DNA from: Macrophomina tecta
Lineage: Eukaryota > Ascomycota > Dothideomycetes > Botryosphaeriales > Botryosphaeriaceae
Reading direction: 5' to 3'
Length of the DNA stretch: 64,000 bases
Assembly: GCA_024180945.1 (NCBI GenBank)
Contig: JAKSGN010000023.1
Location: 186,001 to 250,000 of the forward strand
Shown: positions 10,519-21,919 of the stretch, piece by piece
Position numbering within the stretch: position 1 is the first letter of the stretch
Layout of the letters: each line of letters starts with the position of its first letter
Program-made: the position numbers and the translations under genes
Notes under the pieces: generated by a model
The model's input: only the letters and a program-made list of their open reading frames with translations
Databases searched by the model: none
What the model was told of the DNA's origin: nothing

Positions 10519-13500
10519 CTGCTGTGCCACAATGCTGCCTTCGGGGTCAAGCCCATCATCCACCTTACCTCATGCACCTGTCTCCTCATCTTTTCCTTCT
10601 CCTTCGCCTTTACCTACAATGTGCTGTGCCGCAGAGCTTTCTTCGAAATACTGGCTATCCCCCGCTTCACGTCGCGTTCCCCTCACCTCATCCCTTCGCT
10701 CTCATCCCCCCGTGCCACAATGCTGCTCTTGAACTGACCATCATCCATCGCGCCTCACGTGCACGCCTCTGCGCTTACCATATTTTTTGCAGGCCTATGC
10801 TTCCTCCTTACAGATTTGTGCCCCTAATCAGAATAATTTCGGCAAGATCTCCGCCAGTGTGGAGACACAGTAGATGTGTTAAGAATATGCTCAGCTCAAT
10901 TAAAGGAGAGTAAGGTAGATCGCATAGCTGCTCATGTGTATCTGACTTCCACTGAGATGGCACAATGGGCTTAAAACCCTCTCACCGTCAAGTCGAGAAT
11001 CTATACATGCCTCTGACTTCTTCATTCTCCTCCACACAAGCTAAATTGACTAAATCGGTTGTCTTCAAACCACCCTGATCCGTCCCCGAATCTCCGTTTC
11101 AATCTGCTCCGCTGTCAAGGCATGCACAGGAAAATGCTTTCTCCGTCCAAGTAGCCAACCCCAACGAGATGCTGGCCGTCGTAAGGACATACGTAGTTCT
11201 TAATATCTACGTTCGTATGGCCACCAGCTCTGCATGAGAAGTATATCCCGGTAACGACGGTCGAGACTCCGATCGAGTTGACAGAATAGCCCTCAGAAGC
11301 TCTCAAAGGTTGTGATGGACGATCGGTGCGCATGAGAGGATGAGGACTGTGTTGATTGTTAACGAGTGTATCTAGCTATCAATATATAGAAAGGAGTGAT
11401 AGTAGGCAACCGGCCTAGTGTAAGCAGTGGGAGGCAGTAATAGGCAGCAGTAGGCAACTATGCGCACAGACGCCCACATCTCGAAGAAGTTAACAGTATA
11501 TGTCCCAAAAAAGGATTTATATAAAATCTTACATTTGCTGCTCGATATAAGTCTTTTTATCTCACCCCTCAAAGGGTAGGTGTCAGCAGAACTGTAGCAC
11601 AGGCAGCTTGACACGACCCAAATGCTGTGTTGCAGGCTACTATTGAAGCCGGAGCGGTCGTTCCCAATATGGCGCCCTATGTGAAACCTGCGGCCGCATA
11701 ACAGGCGGTTACAACGCCAGCGCATCCCGCCTGGCATATGCCCTATGCAGCCGGACCCGCATTTGCGAAGCTCTGGAGCATAAGAACTCCACCGATGAAT
11801 TTCTGACGTGATGGTCGCATTGTGTCTAATGATTATTGTTAAAACAAATGTTAGGCAGCAGTATAGAATTGCACAAACGGGATAATACAACATGCACACT
11901 TGCGTAGCGAAATACACACCTGTTTTGCCAAGAAATACGATCTTTTCTTAAATATCTCTACTACAACGCAGTAATATATAAATAGCTAACTTAGACATAG
12001 AAATTTAGCGTCTTCTTAGGGTTAGGAGGGTAAGGGCGGTTAGAAAGGGTTAGTTAGGGGTTTAGATTAGTGTTTTAGGGTAGGAGTATAGGGGATTTAT
12101 CCCCGACTAATTGCTCCCCCCTAAAACGTTTCGGAGTCTAATTTAAGTTCGGAATATCTAACTTATTGATAATTAAAGAGATTGCTAGGATATTTATAGG
12201 GGATTTAATAGGTGGATGCAAGTAAGAGCCGGGGGTAGAGTTAATGGTGTGCATCTTGCAACGCAAGTGTGCAAAGTGCTACATTGCACGCCAAGAGTGT
12301 GCATGTTGTTTCTTCCCCTTGCACAAACCTACGTCTTCGTGCAATTTACAGGTCTGCAGAGACTTGGAGAGTTGAAGGGAGAGACCGGCATCTGCACGCA
12401 GAAGGTTAATATATCTACCCGTCAATTGTTGTTTGACATCATGGTGATGTAAAGGTGAGTAGGCTGTGCACGTTGCGGGGTTTCAGGTTGTTACCACGGG
12501 ATGTAAGTGTAGACTTGTAGCGAGGTGTACGTGCTTATAGAGTACGTGAAGGGACCCATGGTATGACATACTGTCAAACATTAAGCGTTACAGGACTATC
12601 CGCGGCTTACTAGCCCGACACTGTAGTATAAAGGGGATCCTCCCCCACCACTCGTTACACTCTTCAGTAGCATCGTCAATTCATTCTCTACTCATTACAA
12701 AGTCTCACACATACTCTACTAGTTAGTATTGTGCAACATTATTTAGAATGCGGTATTCTCATGTGAGAATGCACTCGGGCAAACCACTTCCACACTAGCT
12801 CAGCTATTCCACTTGTTAAGTACTTGAACTTCGGGCCCTATCTACGAGCTCTCAATCGACTAAGTCAATGCTAATGGTGCAAAAACATAGTCTGGCTGTT
12901 TAAGCGTGGTATAAGAAGACTATTTCGCTCCATGCACATCCGGTATGACACCTAAAATTTATAAATGAATATGCGCGTGTCCAATAACCAAGAGCGTAGG
13001 AGAAGAGATGCTAGTCTCAAAAGGCTTAGTGCTTGATAGATCAGCACGAGTAGCGCCGACTGAAAATTCTTAGGCAGAGCATCCTTTGTGTGCAGTATGA
13101 TTTGCTTTGGGAACTTAGCGCATCATGCAGGCTACAAGGTCGTTGATTGAGAGCAGGCGGAGGTTCACGGCCGAGCCGCCAAATTTTTTCCAAAGTGACG
13201 AGGACTCTCGACTCAAAGCAGTCAAGAATAAAGACTTTGGTAACTAGGTAAGATTGCCATGTTTCATCCGCCAGCTGCCAGTGTATTCCATCGACTTAAT
13301 CTACATCGAAAGGAGAAGGCGTTGTCCGATTGAATATCTTTCTCACTAGCGTGGCAATCAGCTGTAGCATGGGCTAGACCACACAGACGTGGTTGCGTGC
13401 ATGCGTGCTGACAAGTGTTACCGAGCGTGCCGGGCCCCATGCACTCCAGAATGCACTTTAACAAGGGTACCTCATGCATGCAGGTGTCTGGGCATTCAAT

Positions 13501-13668
13501 TTACGGTTCGGGCTTATGACACCACAAAGCAACTTGCTACAAGTGGTTGCAGCCGGCTCAAATCTCGATTTCTGATGGAAAATGAGCTCAATCACCTCCG
13601 TTATGCTATTGGATAAGCCTATTAGCTTAGCCATTAATTCTGAGACGCCTCGGGGCTTCACACCAGAG
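10519..13668. other. gene-poor region, no supported gene
   Basis: Open frames here are short and translate to low-complexity sequence. At about 12015-12090 there is a degenerate stretch rich in TTAGGG/TAGGG-like words. At about 12488-12737 a segment begins TGTTACCACGG, contains TATAAAGGGG at about 12629 and ends GTGCAACA; it could be a solo LTR but no partner was found. A TGCA-rich patch lies at 12215-12345. I see no tRNA or conserved protein. Confidence 0.4.
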
Positions 13669-13738
13669 GCTCTAGGAGAACTATGGCCCGTGGAGGCCGA
13701 CGGGGTGTACGAATCATCATCATCAGCTCTAGGAGAAC
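13669..13738 (+). mobile_element. 44-bp LINE tail insertion with 13-bp target-site duplication
   Basis: Positions 13682-13725 carry only the last 44 bp of the LINE 3' end (TATGGCCCGTGGAGGCCGAC..., then four ATC units). They are flanked by perfect 13-bp direct repeats GCTCTAGGAGAAC at 13669-13681 and 13726-13738. Variable-length target-site duplication plus extreme 5' truncation is the signature of target-primed reverse transcription. Confidence 0.85.
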
Positions 13739-14745
13739 CAAGCAATCAAGTCACTCATTCATCAATTTTGGCCGATCAAGCGCAAATTCCATCAAAAACC
13801 TATGTCGAGAGCCCGTCTTACTGGATATTTTGACGGAAGTAGCACGAGGAATTAATTTCACAGGCAAATCACAGACTATGACGCTTACACTACGTAATAT
13901 GGCCTATGATATGACCTGAGCAAAGTCGGTGACTCGTATAGCGGAACTCGGAAAAGATAGTATTAAACGATTATCGTTGTGTGAAGATGCCGCCCTTCGT
14001 TGAATTATGTTAATAATACTAAATACCCACGTAGCTGAATAACAACCTGTTCTTTCAATAAGGCAGTGAAGGTTTGTGTTGAACAGTGAGGAATTGAGGT
14101 CCACTGCTACCTCATTAAACTATACTAAAGCTAAGGTTAATCCCGGGGTTGCGGGACGCACGGTGTTATGAGACAAAGCAGAGGTACTTCGACTTTAGGA
14201 GACGATGGTCTTTCCCAAAAAGCTAATAGTTGCGGTACCTATACCGGAATAATTTCTACACCTTCTCATAATACTCCGCACCCTGTTTAATCTAGAAAAT
14301 TACAATCGCATTAACACTTTTTAACCTTGGGCGCGATAAGCCTTCTTTTTATAGCCAAACTAGTCCTTTCTATATACACCCACGACAAGGCTTTTGCTTA
14401 GCCAAATTCTATGCCAAAGATCGTTCCTGACTCTTAGAAACCGGCTCTGATGAAGTTAGGCTAACATCAGCCTTATGGCTGGCGTGGCGCGAGGATTCAT
14501 GCGGTCTCGCCACTCTGGTCAGTACTTCTGTTTAAGCAGCTTCTATATCTGGTTAGATTGAGCCCGCACTATGCTGTAACGCGATGTAAATTACTTATGT
14601 CAGTGCTGCCAAGCTCGTCAGCTGTCAGCTTGTGGCTTTGCTGACTCTCGCGTTCTGATTGGCAGCCTTGTTGGTATGACACTGAAGTTGCACCTGCTTT
14701 TCTGATTGACACAGCGATACAGTCGTTCTCGAATTCGGCTTCTAA
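13739..14745. other. intergenic, no gene seen
   Basis: AT-rich, no supported gene. A block at about 14126-14160 (TAATCCCGGGGTTGCGGGAC...) resembles the reverse complement of about 34766-34805, suggesting ends of a dispersed repeat I could not delimit. Confidence 0.35.
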
Positions 14746-15460
14746 CCTCCCCCCCGGTGTAACGAAAAACCCTGCGTTCCGAAAAAAGCCCGAGGTACTT
14801 CGGACTTTAAGCAGCTTAGTAGGTGTCTCTGTGTAGAAATTCTTATTGAACTGGGTCACACATACTCTATAGCTATTCTAGTTACTTGCAAGGCTTTCTA
14901 TCTCTAATATTACGCAGGCGTGGTTGTTCTCTTGCCTAATTTCTACAGGATGAGTCTTGATGCTGCGAACGATATTTCTCTACTACAGCACCATGACTGC
15001 TTTTTATTACTAGTCAAATTTATTGAAGAGACGAATGTACACTACAATATCATACTATAGACTAAGGTACTATTAGCAACAAGATACGTGGTGTAGCAGG
15101 CAGATCCGCCACGCAGGGCGGTACTTGTCAGCGCAGCTTTGGCCAATCTCGGCTAGCTGCGATGCGCTGAGCAGTCGTTACTAAGTACGAAAACTGCGCG
15201 TAAAGCTAGGTTAGTCTGTTTCCTTACTATTGCGAGCAGAAATAGCAGCCAACTTTACGTTCTGTTCGATTCTTGCGCACGGTCCACGTTGCAACAACCT
15301 TACAAGATAGTTACCAAGTTAATGCTAGTACGTTATAGGGGTTCGTCTTAGTATTTAACTCCTGTCATTATGTAGTATAAATAGATGCTGCCTTAGAGCC
15401 GCACGCATTATATAACTTCCCACCCACAGCAAGGATTAACGATAAGAAAATAAAAAGCTA

Positions 15461-16600
15461 ACGTATTCCACAAGCGAGCGGCGCACACAAGCGAGCGGCG
15501 CACACAAGCGAGCGGCGCACCCCATGAAAGCTCAATCGCTTTAAGGACGAATAACTCCGCAACGCCTTAGATAATCAACTATCTATAATAGGGAGCCTAT
15601 TCTATAGTAGTTTGCGCATCTTTTTGGCATGTGCGAGAGGTGTGTCCAGCCTCGCCGCATTGCCCACATCGCCGTTTCTTCGTCGCAGCCCCATACGATC
15701 GCCCGCCACTTTGGCGCATTTCCTGCGAAATCTGCTGGTTAACAGCAGCTCCATCGATTAAATCCTGCCCCTCTTGGACCGCAAGAGTCCCTCGCTTCTG
15801 AGTCCGCTTTTTTTGCCGCTTCTTGCATCTCGTTGCGGCCTCGTTTGCCCTTTGAAGATTCGCGGCTTCCGCCTGCAAAAGGACAGCCGAATGCGCCATC
15901 ATCACCGTAACCCATTCGCGATTGCCTGACTGAACAGTCTTTGATCGAGTGCGTTGCTCCGATGCTGTAACAACCATTCCAGCTGCGATCATGCCCATAA
16001 GGAAGCCAGCTCCGTCGAAGTTGTAGATGTCTCCGTCTACGATCCCGTACTTCGCGATAGTATTCCGGACGAGCTCGAACCATTACGCGATGAGCTCTAG
16101 GTCCTCGTATTTCGCTCGCTAGTAGTCATACTTGCGATTCAGACGCGTTTTCAGCTCGGGAGTCCGTTTCACGAAGTTGGAGGGCCAGTTCTTGCCAACG
16201 GTACATCCGGCGCGGTCGGCGGGTAGCTTATTTGCCATATCTTCAACAGCACTCAATCGCAGCGGGAATCCTCGTAAATCTAGGTCGAGGATATGTTGAA
16301 CACTCACAGATTCCTCGGCAAGCGTAATTTTTCGAGAATTAGGCGTGCAATCACGTCGCGAGAGGATCCCATCACGTCGTCGCGTAAGCGTTGTTGCGGC
16401 GACGTGATACGCCCTCGCAGCACCCCGAGTGCTTTGAACGTGGGTTTGATCGATGGCTTGTGATGCTAGGAGTAGGTGAGCTTCATATAAAGAAGATTGA
16501 ACATGTTGTGGTTGTTGCATGGTGGTAAAAGCTGAGGAGTCGCGTTTTGTTGATGGGGTGCGCCGCTCGCTTGTGTGCGCCGCTCGCTTGTGGAATACGT
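15461..16600 (-). mobile_element. internally deleted pogo/Fot1-type element, copy 1
   Basis: Terminal inverted repeats start ACGTATTCCACAAGCGAGCG, and TA is duplicated on both sides (15459-15460, 16601-16602). The left end has three tandem subterminal units of CACAAGCGAGCGGCGCA and the right end two. The homologous site in the other duplication arm (about 27510-27520) lacks the element, so it inserted after the duplication. The internal minus-strand frame is a decayed, internally deleted transposase described separately. Confidence 0.9.
15597..16520 (-). pseudogene. deleted and nonsense-broken pogo-type transposase
   Basis: Reading from 16520: a CENP-B/Tc5-type helix-turn-helix region (LTRRRDGILSRRDCTPNSRK ... 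VGKNWPSNFVKRTPEL), then stops at YDY-stop and IA-stop. Copy 2 at 39121 has CAG and CAA at these two positions, so both are C-to-T in CpA context. The start of the DDE domain (YNFDGAGFLMG) remains. After NREWVTVM the frame jumps to the C-terminal coiled part (LLQAEAANLQRANEA) and a CCHC-like knuckle (CGQCGEAGHTSRTC). The catalytic core between is missing, so it cannot encode active transposase. Confidence 0.85.
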
Positions 16601-16800
16601 TATTGAAAAGTGGATAGAAATGAAGAGATACTGTCCTATGAAGCTGTTCTACGGAATTTTCCCTTCAAACGCATGACAATTGAGCCTTTCTTATTCCCCT
16701 GGCTGCTGCTTGCTAATGCGGATCAGTGTTCAGGACGGACGACGTCACTAAAGGGGGTCCTATCGCTGTAAATCGGTTCATTGCTTTGCTTAAGCCCGGC

Positions 16801-19743
16801 TTACTTTGCTTCTTGCTGCATGGCTGAGAAGTTATTAAAACAGGCCGTAGTTGTTGGGTGCTGAGCACCGAGCGTCTGTTCGAAGCCGCCGCATGCTCGT
16901 TGGTATAGCCCACCTGCATCGTCGTATCGCTTCTGTTGGTGTAGAAGATATGCAAGGTTGTAGACAGAGGTGAGCGTATCCGGATGGCACACCCCAAGCT
17001 CCTTCTCCCTCCCTTCCAGCGCCCGCCGGCTCAGCTCCTCCGCCTCGCCGTACTTCCCCTCATACTGCATCACCAACGCCAGGTTGTTCATGCTCGTCAG
17101 CGTAGAAGGGTGCTGCACCCCCAGCTCCTTCTCGCACCCTTCCAGCACCCGCCGGTTCAGCTCCTCCGCCTCGCCGTACTTCCCCTGATACTGCATCACC
17201 AACGCCAGGTTGTTCACGCTCATTAGCGTATTCGGATGCTGCTCGCCTAGCACCTTCTCCCTCCCTTCTAGCGCCCGCCGGTGCAGTTTCTCCGCCTCTC
17301 CGTACTTCCCCTGATCCCGCAGCACTAACGCCAGGTTGTTCACGCTCATTAGCGTATTCGGATGCTGCTCGCCTAGCACCTCCTCCCTCCCTTCTAGCGC
17401 CCGCCGGTGCAGCTTCTCCGCCTCGCCGTACTTCCCCTGAGCCTGCAGCACCAACGCCACGTTATTCACGCTTATTAGCGTATTCGGGTGTTGCACACCC
17501 AGCTCCTTCTCCCACCCTTCCAGCGCCCGCCGGCTCAGCTCCTCCGCCTCGCCGTAGTTCCCCTGATCCCGCAGCACTAACGCCAGGTTGTTCACGCTCA
17601 TTAGCGTATTCGGATGCTGCTCGCCTAGCACCTTCTCCCTCCCTTCTAGCGCCCGCCGGTCCAGCTCCTCCGCCTCACCGTAGTTCCCCTGATACTGCAT
17701 CACCAACGCCAGGTTGTTCATGCTCGTCAGCGTAGAAGGGTGCTGCACCCCCAGCTCCTTCTCCCTCCCTTCTAGCGCCCGCCGGCTCAGCTCCTCCGCC
17801 TCACCGTAGTTCCCCTCATACTGCATCACCAACGCCAGGTTGTTCATGCTCGTCAGCGTAGAAGGGTGCTGCACCCCCAGCTCCTTCTCGCACCCTTCCA
17901 GCACCCGCCGGTTCAGCTCCTCCGCCTCGCCGTACTTCCCCTGATACTGCATCACCAACGCCAGGTTGTTCACGCTCATTAGCGTATCCGGATGCTGCTC
18001 GCCTAGCACCTTCTCCCTCCCTTCTAGCGCCCGCCGGTTCAGCTCCTCCGCCTCGCCGTAGTTCCCCTGATACTGCATCACCGACGCCAAGATGCTCACG
18101 CTCGCAAGCGTGGATTCGTTTTCCGCCCCCAACACAAGCTCTCTAGTCGTTACTGCCTTTCTTGCTATTCTTTCCCCTGTCTTATAGTCACCTTTCATCA
18201 TCATGTACCATGCAGCATTTGTAAGGACCTGAGATGATGCCTTCAGCAACTCACCGGTCACTGCCTTATCATCAAACAGCCGCTCAACATGCGGAAGCAG
18301 CTGCTGGCAACGCCCCCAGTTCTCAAATTCCCCATTTGGAAACTCTCTTGCCATCAGCTCCACATACTCCCGCTGCCACTGCTCCGCATCGCCAGACGAC
18401 GACAGCCACACTTGCGTGCAGAACTGCACGAGAGCATGCATCTCACACATATCAGGCTCGGCCGTTTCTGCAATAAGCGAGTATGCCCGTAGCATGTCGA
18501 AGTCCTCGGTGAAAACGTCATCAGCCTCGTCTTCGCAGCTTGGTCCTGCTGTAGCTCTGCTGAACCCTCGGAGTATCGGCTCTGGAATGCCTTGGGGATT
18601 GAAGAAGCTCATAAGTGATAGTAGATCGGTAGCGGAGGGCCGCTCTTGCCGGATGCGTTCGAACGATATCTGCCATGTTGTTACCACCGAGTTCGATGCG
18701 CTCTCATCCCGACGCAAGTCGCCTGCGTCTCGATGTAGTAGGTTTTCTCTTTTCTTATCGTTCGCGCGAAATTCGCCTAGATAGCCTAGTATCGTCATGC
18801 GTGTCCGTCGGTTGATATAGGCAGTAGCCTGCGTAATTGCAAGAGGCATGTAGTCGAGGGCACGTAGTAGATCTATCGCAACTTCTTCGCTTGATGTGTC
18901 ATGCAGCTTGTCGGGGAGCAGCTTATTGCGGAGAAGCTGCAGGCCTTGGCTCTCATCCATCGCACGCACCTCTCTGATCTGATTATAGCCTCCAGCCAGC
19001 CTGGATGCCGCATCCTTGTTCCGGGAGGTGATTAGGATCGATCCGTTATGGCTTTGAGGGAGGTACGCCGCTAGCGATGCCGACGCGCCTTCGAGTGGCT
19101 CGCCCTGCCCGCGCACCTGCGATAGGAAGAAGGTCCCGACATCGTCTGCGTTGTCCACGATCATCGTCCACCGTCCATTCGCCTCGTCGCATAGCCAGGT
19201 ATAGACTAGTCGTAGAACGTCCGTCTTTGGATCGTGTCGCCCAGGAAGCGCGAGCCTGTCTGCGAGACCTCTGTACGCCTCTTCGAACCGAGCCTTACTA
19301 CTAGCGTGCACCCAGAGGATATATGTGTGTGGCGTCGCATCGCGGATACTGTGGGCATATTGGATGGCCAGCTGCGATTTTCTACGTCTCGTCAGCACCG
19401 TGGTATTCGAGAAAGTAGAGGTTGATATACCCCACGCCGCCGAGGCCGACGAGCGCCGCCCGAGCGCCAGGTCCGGCGCACTTGTAGCGGATCCACGCTA
19501 AGATGTCGGGCCGATCCACGAAGTCAGGGTCTGGGGCGAATGGGATGGTGGAGAAGGGTTCGCGTTTCTGGGTGGAGGCATCTGTGAGCATAGCATGTAT
19601 TAGCCATGGGTTGCTGGCTGTCACTCGACGCGTTTACCTTGGCCTGATGAATAGTCGAAGTTAAAGTTCGTTGTTCCGCCGCCCGCTGTATAGGTGCCAG
19701 GAATAACGAATCGGCCGTCAAGGTTTCCCTGGAAGCTGCTCAT
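16801..19743 (-). CDS. NLR receptor 1: amyloid-like motif + NB-ARC + TPR repeats
   Basis: Three exons, complement(16801..19381, 19431..19581, 19638..19743), 945 residues; both introns also fit the paralogue at 23998. Exon 1 (35 residues) holds a Gly/Asn/Phe-rich motif (GRFVIPG-x5-GGGTTNFNF). NB-ARC follows: P-loop GLGGVGKSQLAIQYAH near residue 80, split by intron 2; IVDNADD near 163; GSILITSRN; PLAITQATAYI; winged-helix MHD-like MHALVQF near 400. From about residue 510 come nine nearly identical 42-residue TPR units plus one degenerate unit. Fungal NLRs of this build detect non-self or stress and activate cell-death effectors; the divergent SesB-like hydrolase gene 502 bp away is the likely partner. 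The gene stops at TAA 16801 where the paralogue has CAA and about 44 more residues. Confidence 0.9.
16849..18108 (-). repeat. tandem 126-bp TPR repeats in NLR1
   Basis: Ten in-frame 126-bp units from 18108 down. Nine are near-identical, with core LMSVNNLALV-x5-GKYGEAEEL and HRRALEG-x-EKVLGEQHPNT; the tenth is degenerate (LTSVYNLAYLLHQQKRY). Neighbouring units share blocks in shuffled combinations (GEQHPNT versus GVQHPST; YEGNYGEAEEL versus DQGNYGEAEEL), as expected from unequal exchange. Confidence 0.95.
19638..19743 (-). other. NLR1 exon 1: N-terminal amyloid-like signalling motif
   Basis: Encodes residues 1-35. The core NLDGRFVIPG, then TAGGGTTNFNF, aligns without gaps to the C-terminus of the neighbouring hydrolase (AISGRYVIPG, then TTGGTVTFNF). 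Sharing such a motif between receptor N-terminus and effector C-terminus is the hallmark of fungal amyloid signalling pairs. I cannot say with certainty which named motif class it belongs to. Confidence 0.75.
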
Positions 19744-20244
19744 TTCTGCCCTCAGCGCGAGGCTCGCAGCATCCTTCTGGGAGGGTGATGGAGTTGGGAA
19801 CTTGGAGGGCCACGAGCTGAGCTGTTGGCGACGTCAGCATCGCTTGGCGAGGCTCAGCCGTAGTTAACGCGGCCTAGCTCATGTGACAACGGGCCTGTTC
19901 TATAGGGCTTTAGTCACGTAGCGGACAGCAAGCCACATGGATTCGCCTGAGACATAATACGATGTGTAAGTTGAGCCGCCCGCTTAAATCTGTATTGTCG
20001 CCTATAAGTCTTGAAATCCTAGGCCGGGGGTTTGACTGAGCGCGAAATGTCACGTGATCTCGTTCCCCGCTTCGTGTTCTTGCGACCCTGTCCTTCCGGC
20101 GGCCTTCTCACCGCCTGTGAACGCTGCGCCGTAACAGCTAGATTCATCAGCCCGTCAACCGATCGTATGCTCTATTCAAAGCCATCAATCTAAGTATATT
20201 AATGAGCCTTGCATATCAGCGTCTTTAGTATTGCTACTGGCGTG
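19744..20244. promoter_or_regulatory. shared divergent promoter region of NLR1 and the SesB-like gene
   Basis: 501 bp between the two start codons. The 110 bp next to NLR1 are similar to the same position upstream of NLR2 (23860-23997), so promoter sequence was duplicated with the gene. No specific factor site identified. Confidence 0.5.
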
Positions 20245-21402
20245 ATGCCTCTCTTCAGGAAACCGACGCAGTCGTCGGGGTCTTGCACTGAAGTTACTCT
20301 CAGACCTGACATGGGCGCTGACAACGAGCTGTAAGCAGCTTTCTAGATGTCTAGCTGTTGCTAATACAGATACAGATATGCTACCGACGGATCAACCGGA
20401 GTTAGGGTTGTCGCTAACCCCCCGGATGCAGTTGTTGAGTAGGAACTCCGCGATATAGCATTTAGCTACTTGCTGACTTGTGTTTCTAGTATTGTCTTCG
20501 TCCATGGACTCACGGGAAACCGCGAGAAGACATGGACGCATCCTAACGGGATCTTCTGGCCAGGCACCCTCCTCTCACAAGACTTCCCTCGAGCTCGCAT
20601 CATGACATTCGGATACGACGCCGACGTTGTCCGCTTCTGGACCATCGCAAGCTCGAATCGGCTGGATGACCACGGGAAGTCGTTGGCGTACGCACTCCTC
20701 GACCAGCGAGCACAGATTAGCCAACGACCGATCATATTCATCGCTCACAGCCTTGGGGGTTTAGTGTGTGAGGAAGCTCTAAACCTCAGCAACAAAAGAC
20801 AGGACTTGGGGACCGTTTTGTCCAATACGCTAGGTATCGTGTTTATGGGTACTCCTCACGGAGGCTCACGTGTGGCAAATTGGGGAAACACCGTGGCAAA
20901 ATACGTGAACATATTCCGCGGCACAAACCGGGAGATCTTGCGAAATCTACAGCCGGGCTCCTCGGACCTACAGAGGACTGAAGAAGACTTTCAGCACATG
21001 CTTCGGCGAGACGACATCAAGCTCAAGATATACTGCTTCTACGAGGCTCTCAAGATGGACGACATGATCGGCAAGATTGTGGAACGAGAGTCTGCGATAC
21101 TCCCTGCATACGACAACTGCAGCATCAATGCAGATCATCGGGACATGACGAAGTTTACTGGAAGAGCGGACCCGGGATACGGGCAGGTCCGAGGTGTGCT
21201 GGAAAGATGGATGCAGGAGTTTGAAAGCAACGTTGGCCGTTCCGATGTTAGCGAAGCGGAGAGCGCATCAACGACCGATGACAGTGCTGGTGGAAGAACT
21301 TCATACAACGGCCCGGTTTTCAACGGTGCCATCTCTGGTCGGTATGTGATTCCTGGAGCTCACACCACCGGCGGTACGGTTACCTTTAATTTTCCTGCAT
21401 GA
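20245..21402 (+). CDS. SesB-like alpha/beta-hydrolase with C-terminal amyloid-like motif
   Basis: Three exons, join(20245..20330, 20376..20438, 20490..21402), 353 residues. The start MPLFRKPTQSSG, the sequence YATDGSTGVRVVANPPDAVV and the junction VVD-IVFVHGLTGNREKTW all fall in frame; intron 1 has an alternative acceptor 6 nt upstream. The domain is a serine hydrolase/lipase-like fold: oxyanion-side HGLTGN, the nucleophile elbow AHSLGG and FMGTPHGGS. After residue about 270 the chain becomes Ser/Glu/Asp-rich, then ends in NGAISGRYVIPG and TTGGTVTFNFPA, matching exon 1 of the adjacent NLRs. Proteins of this kind are encoded next to NLRs in fungi and are proposed membrane- or lipid-acting cell-death effectors switched on by amyloid templating. 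Activity here is inferred. Transcribed divergently from NLR1. Confidence 0.9.
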
Positions 21403-21919
21403 TCCGGACGCATTCAGTAGCCAATGATAGTCTTTTTTTTGTGCATCCTACAATCATGCAAGCAGCGAAAATCGTTCTTTTATCAAGGCGATAAGTCACT
21501 TCGGCACTGGCTTTCTACCTAGGGCTTGCATTGCAAACCGGCTTATCCGGTATTACCCAAACCCAAACGCTGCTGTTGTTCGATGGGCCCACGTTCACAG
21601 GCACTATCCTCTGCCAGCACTGTGTTCTGTCAAATCCTGATGACCGGTTTGATGAGTCTGAATAACAGCTCGACGATACATGTGCAACAAATTGCCTGAC
21701 GACAGTCACGAGGTGCTGACAGAAGACTTGACTGCATAATGCATACGAAGGCGAAGCAATTGCATGCAATAGTATGCTGGTACTCGCTTTTGTAAAGCAC
21801 TAGCAAGGCAACTGACGCCTCTGCTTACGCTCTCCGGTGGGATACATGCACAATCTTTGATCCTTGCAATGTAAGTACATTACGTTGCAAAAGACTAGAT
21901 TGTACATATTAAATGCCCG
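21403..21919. other. intergenic, no gene seen
   Basis: 3' flank of the hydrolase gene and the tail side of the decayed transposase. No terminal inverted repeat could be assigned. Confidence 0.4.

Larger units (their letters stand above)
14746..19860 (-). repeat. left arm of a large inverted segmental duplication (contains NLR1)
   Basis: The reverse complement of this interval aligns with 23860-28615, from the outer block CCCCCCCGGTGTAACG at 14747 through the 3' flank, the NLR coding region and the NLR promoter. Insertions distinguish the arms: a pogo derivative (15461-16600) only in this arm, a 380-bp element (27737-28116) only in the other. Identity of non-coding parts looks roughly 80-90 percent by eye. 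Arm ends are approximate. Confidence 0.8.

Noticed and set aside
10247..10732. 161-codon frame after the LINE end
   Set aside because: Composition follows poly-T and the ATC microsatellite (F/L runs, then S runs); no domain.
16849..18108. Regular repeats that could suggest a CRISPR-like or satellite array
   Set aside because: The period is 126 bp, in frame, with no unique spacers; it is a TPR coding repeat in a eukaryote.
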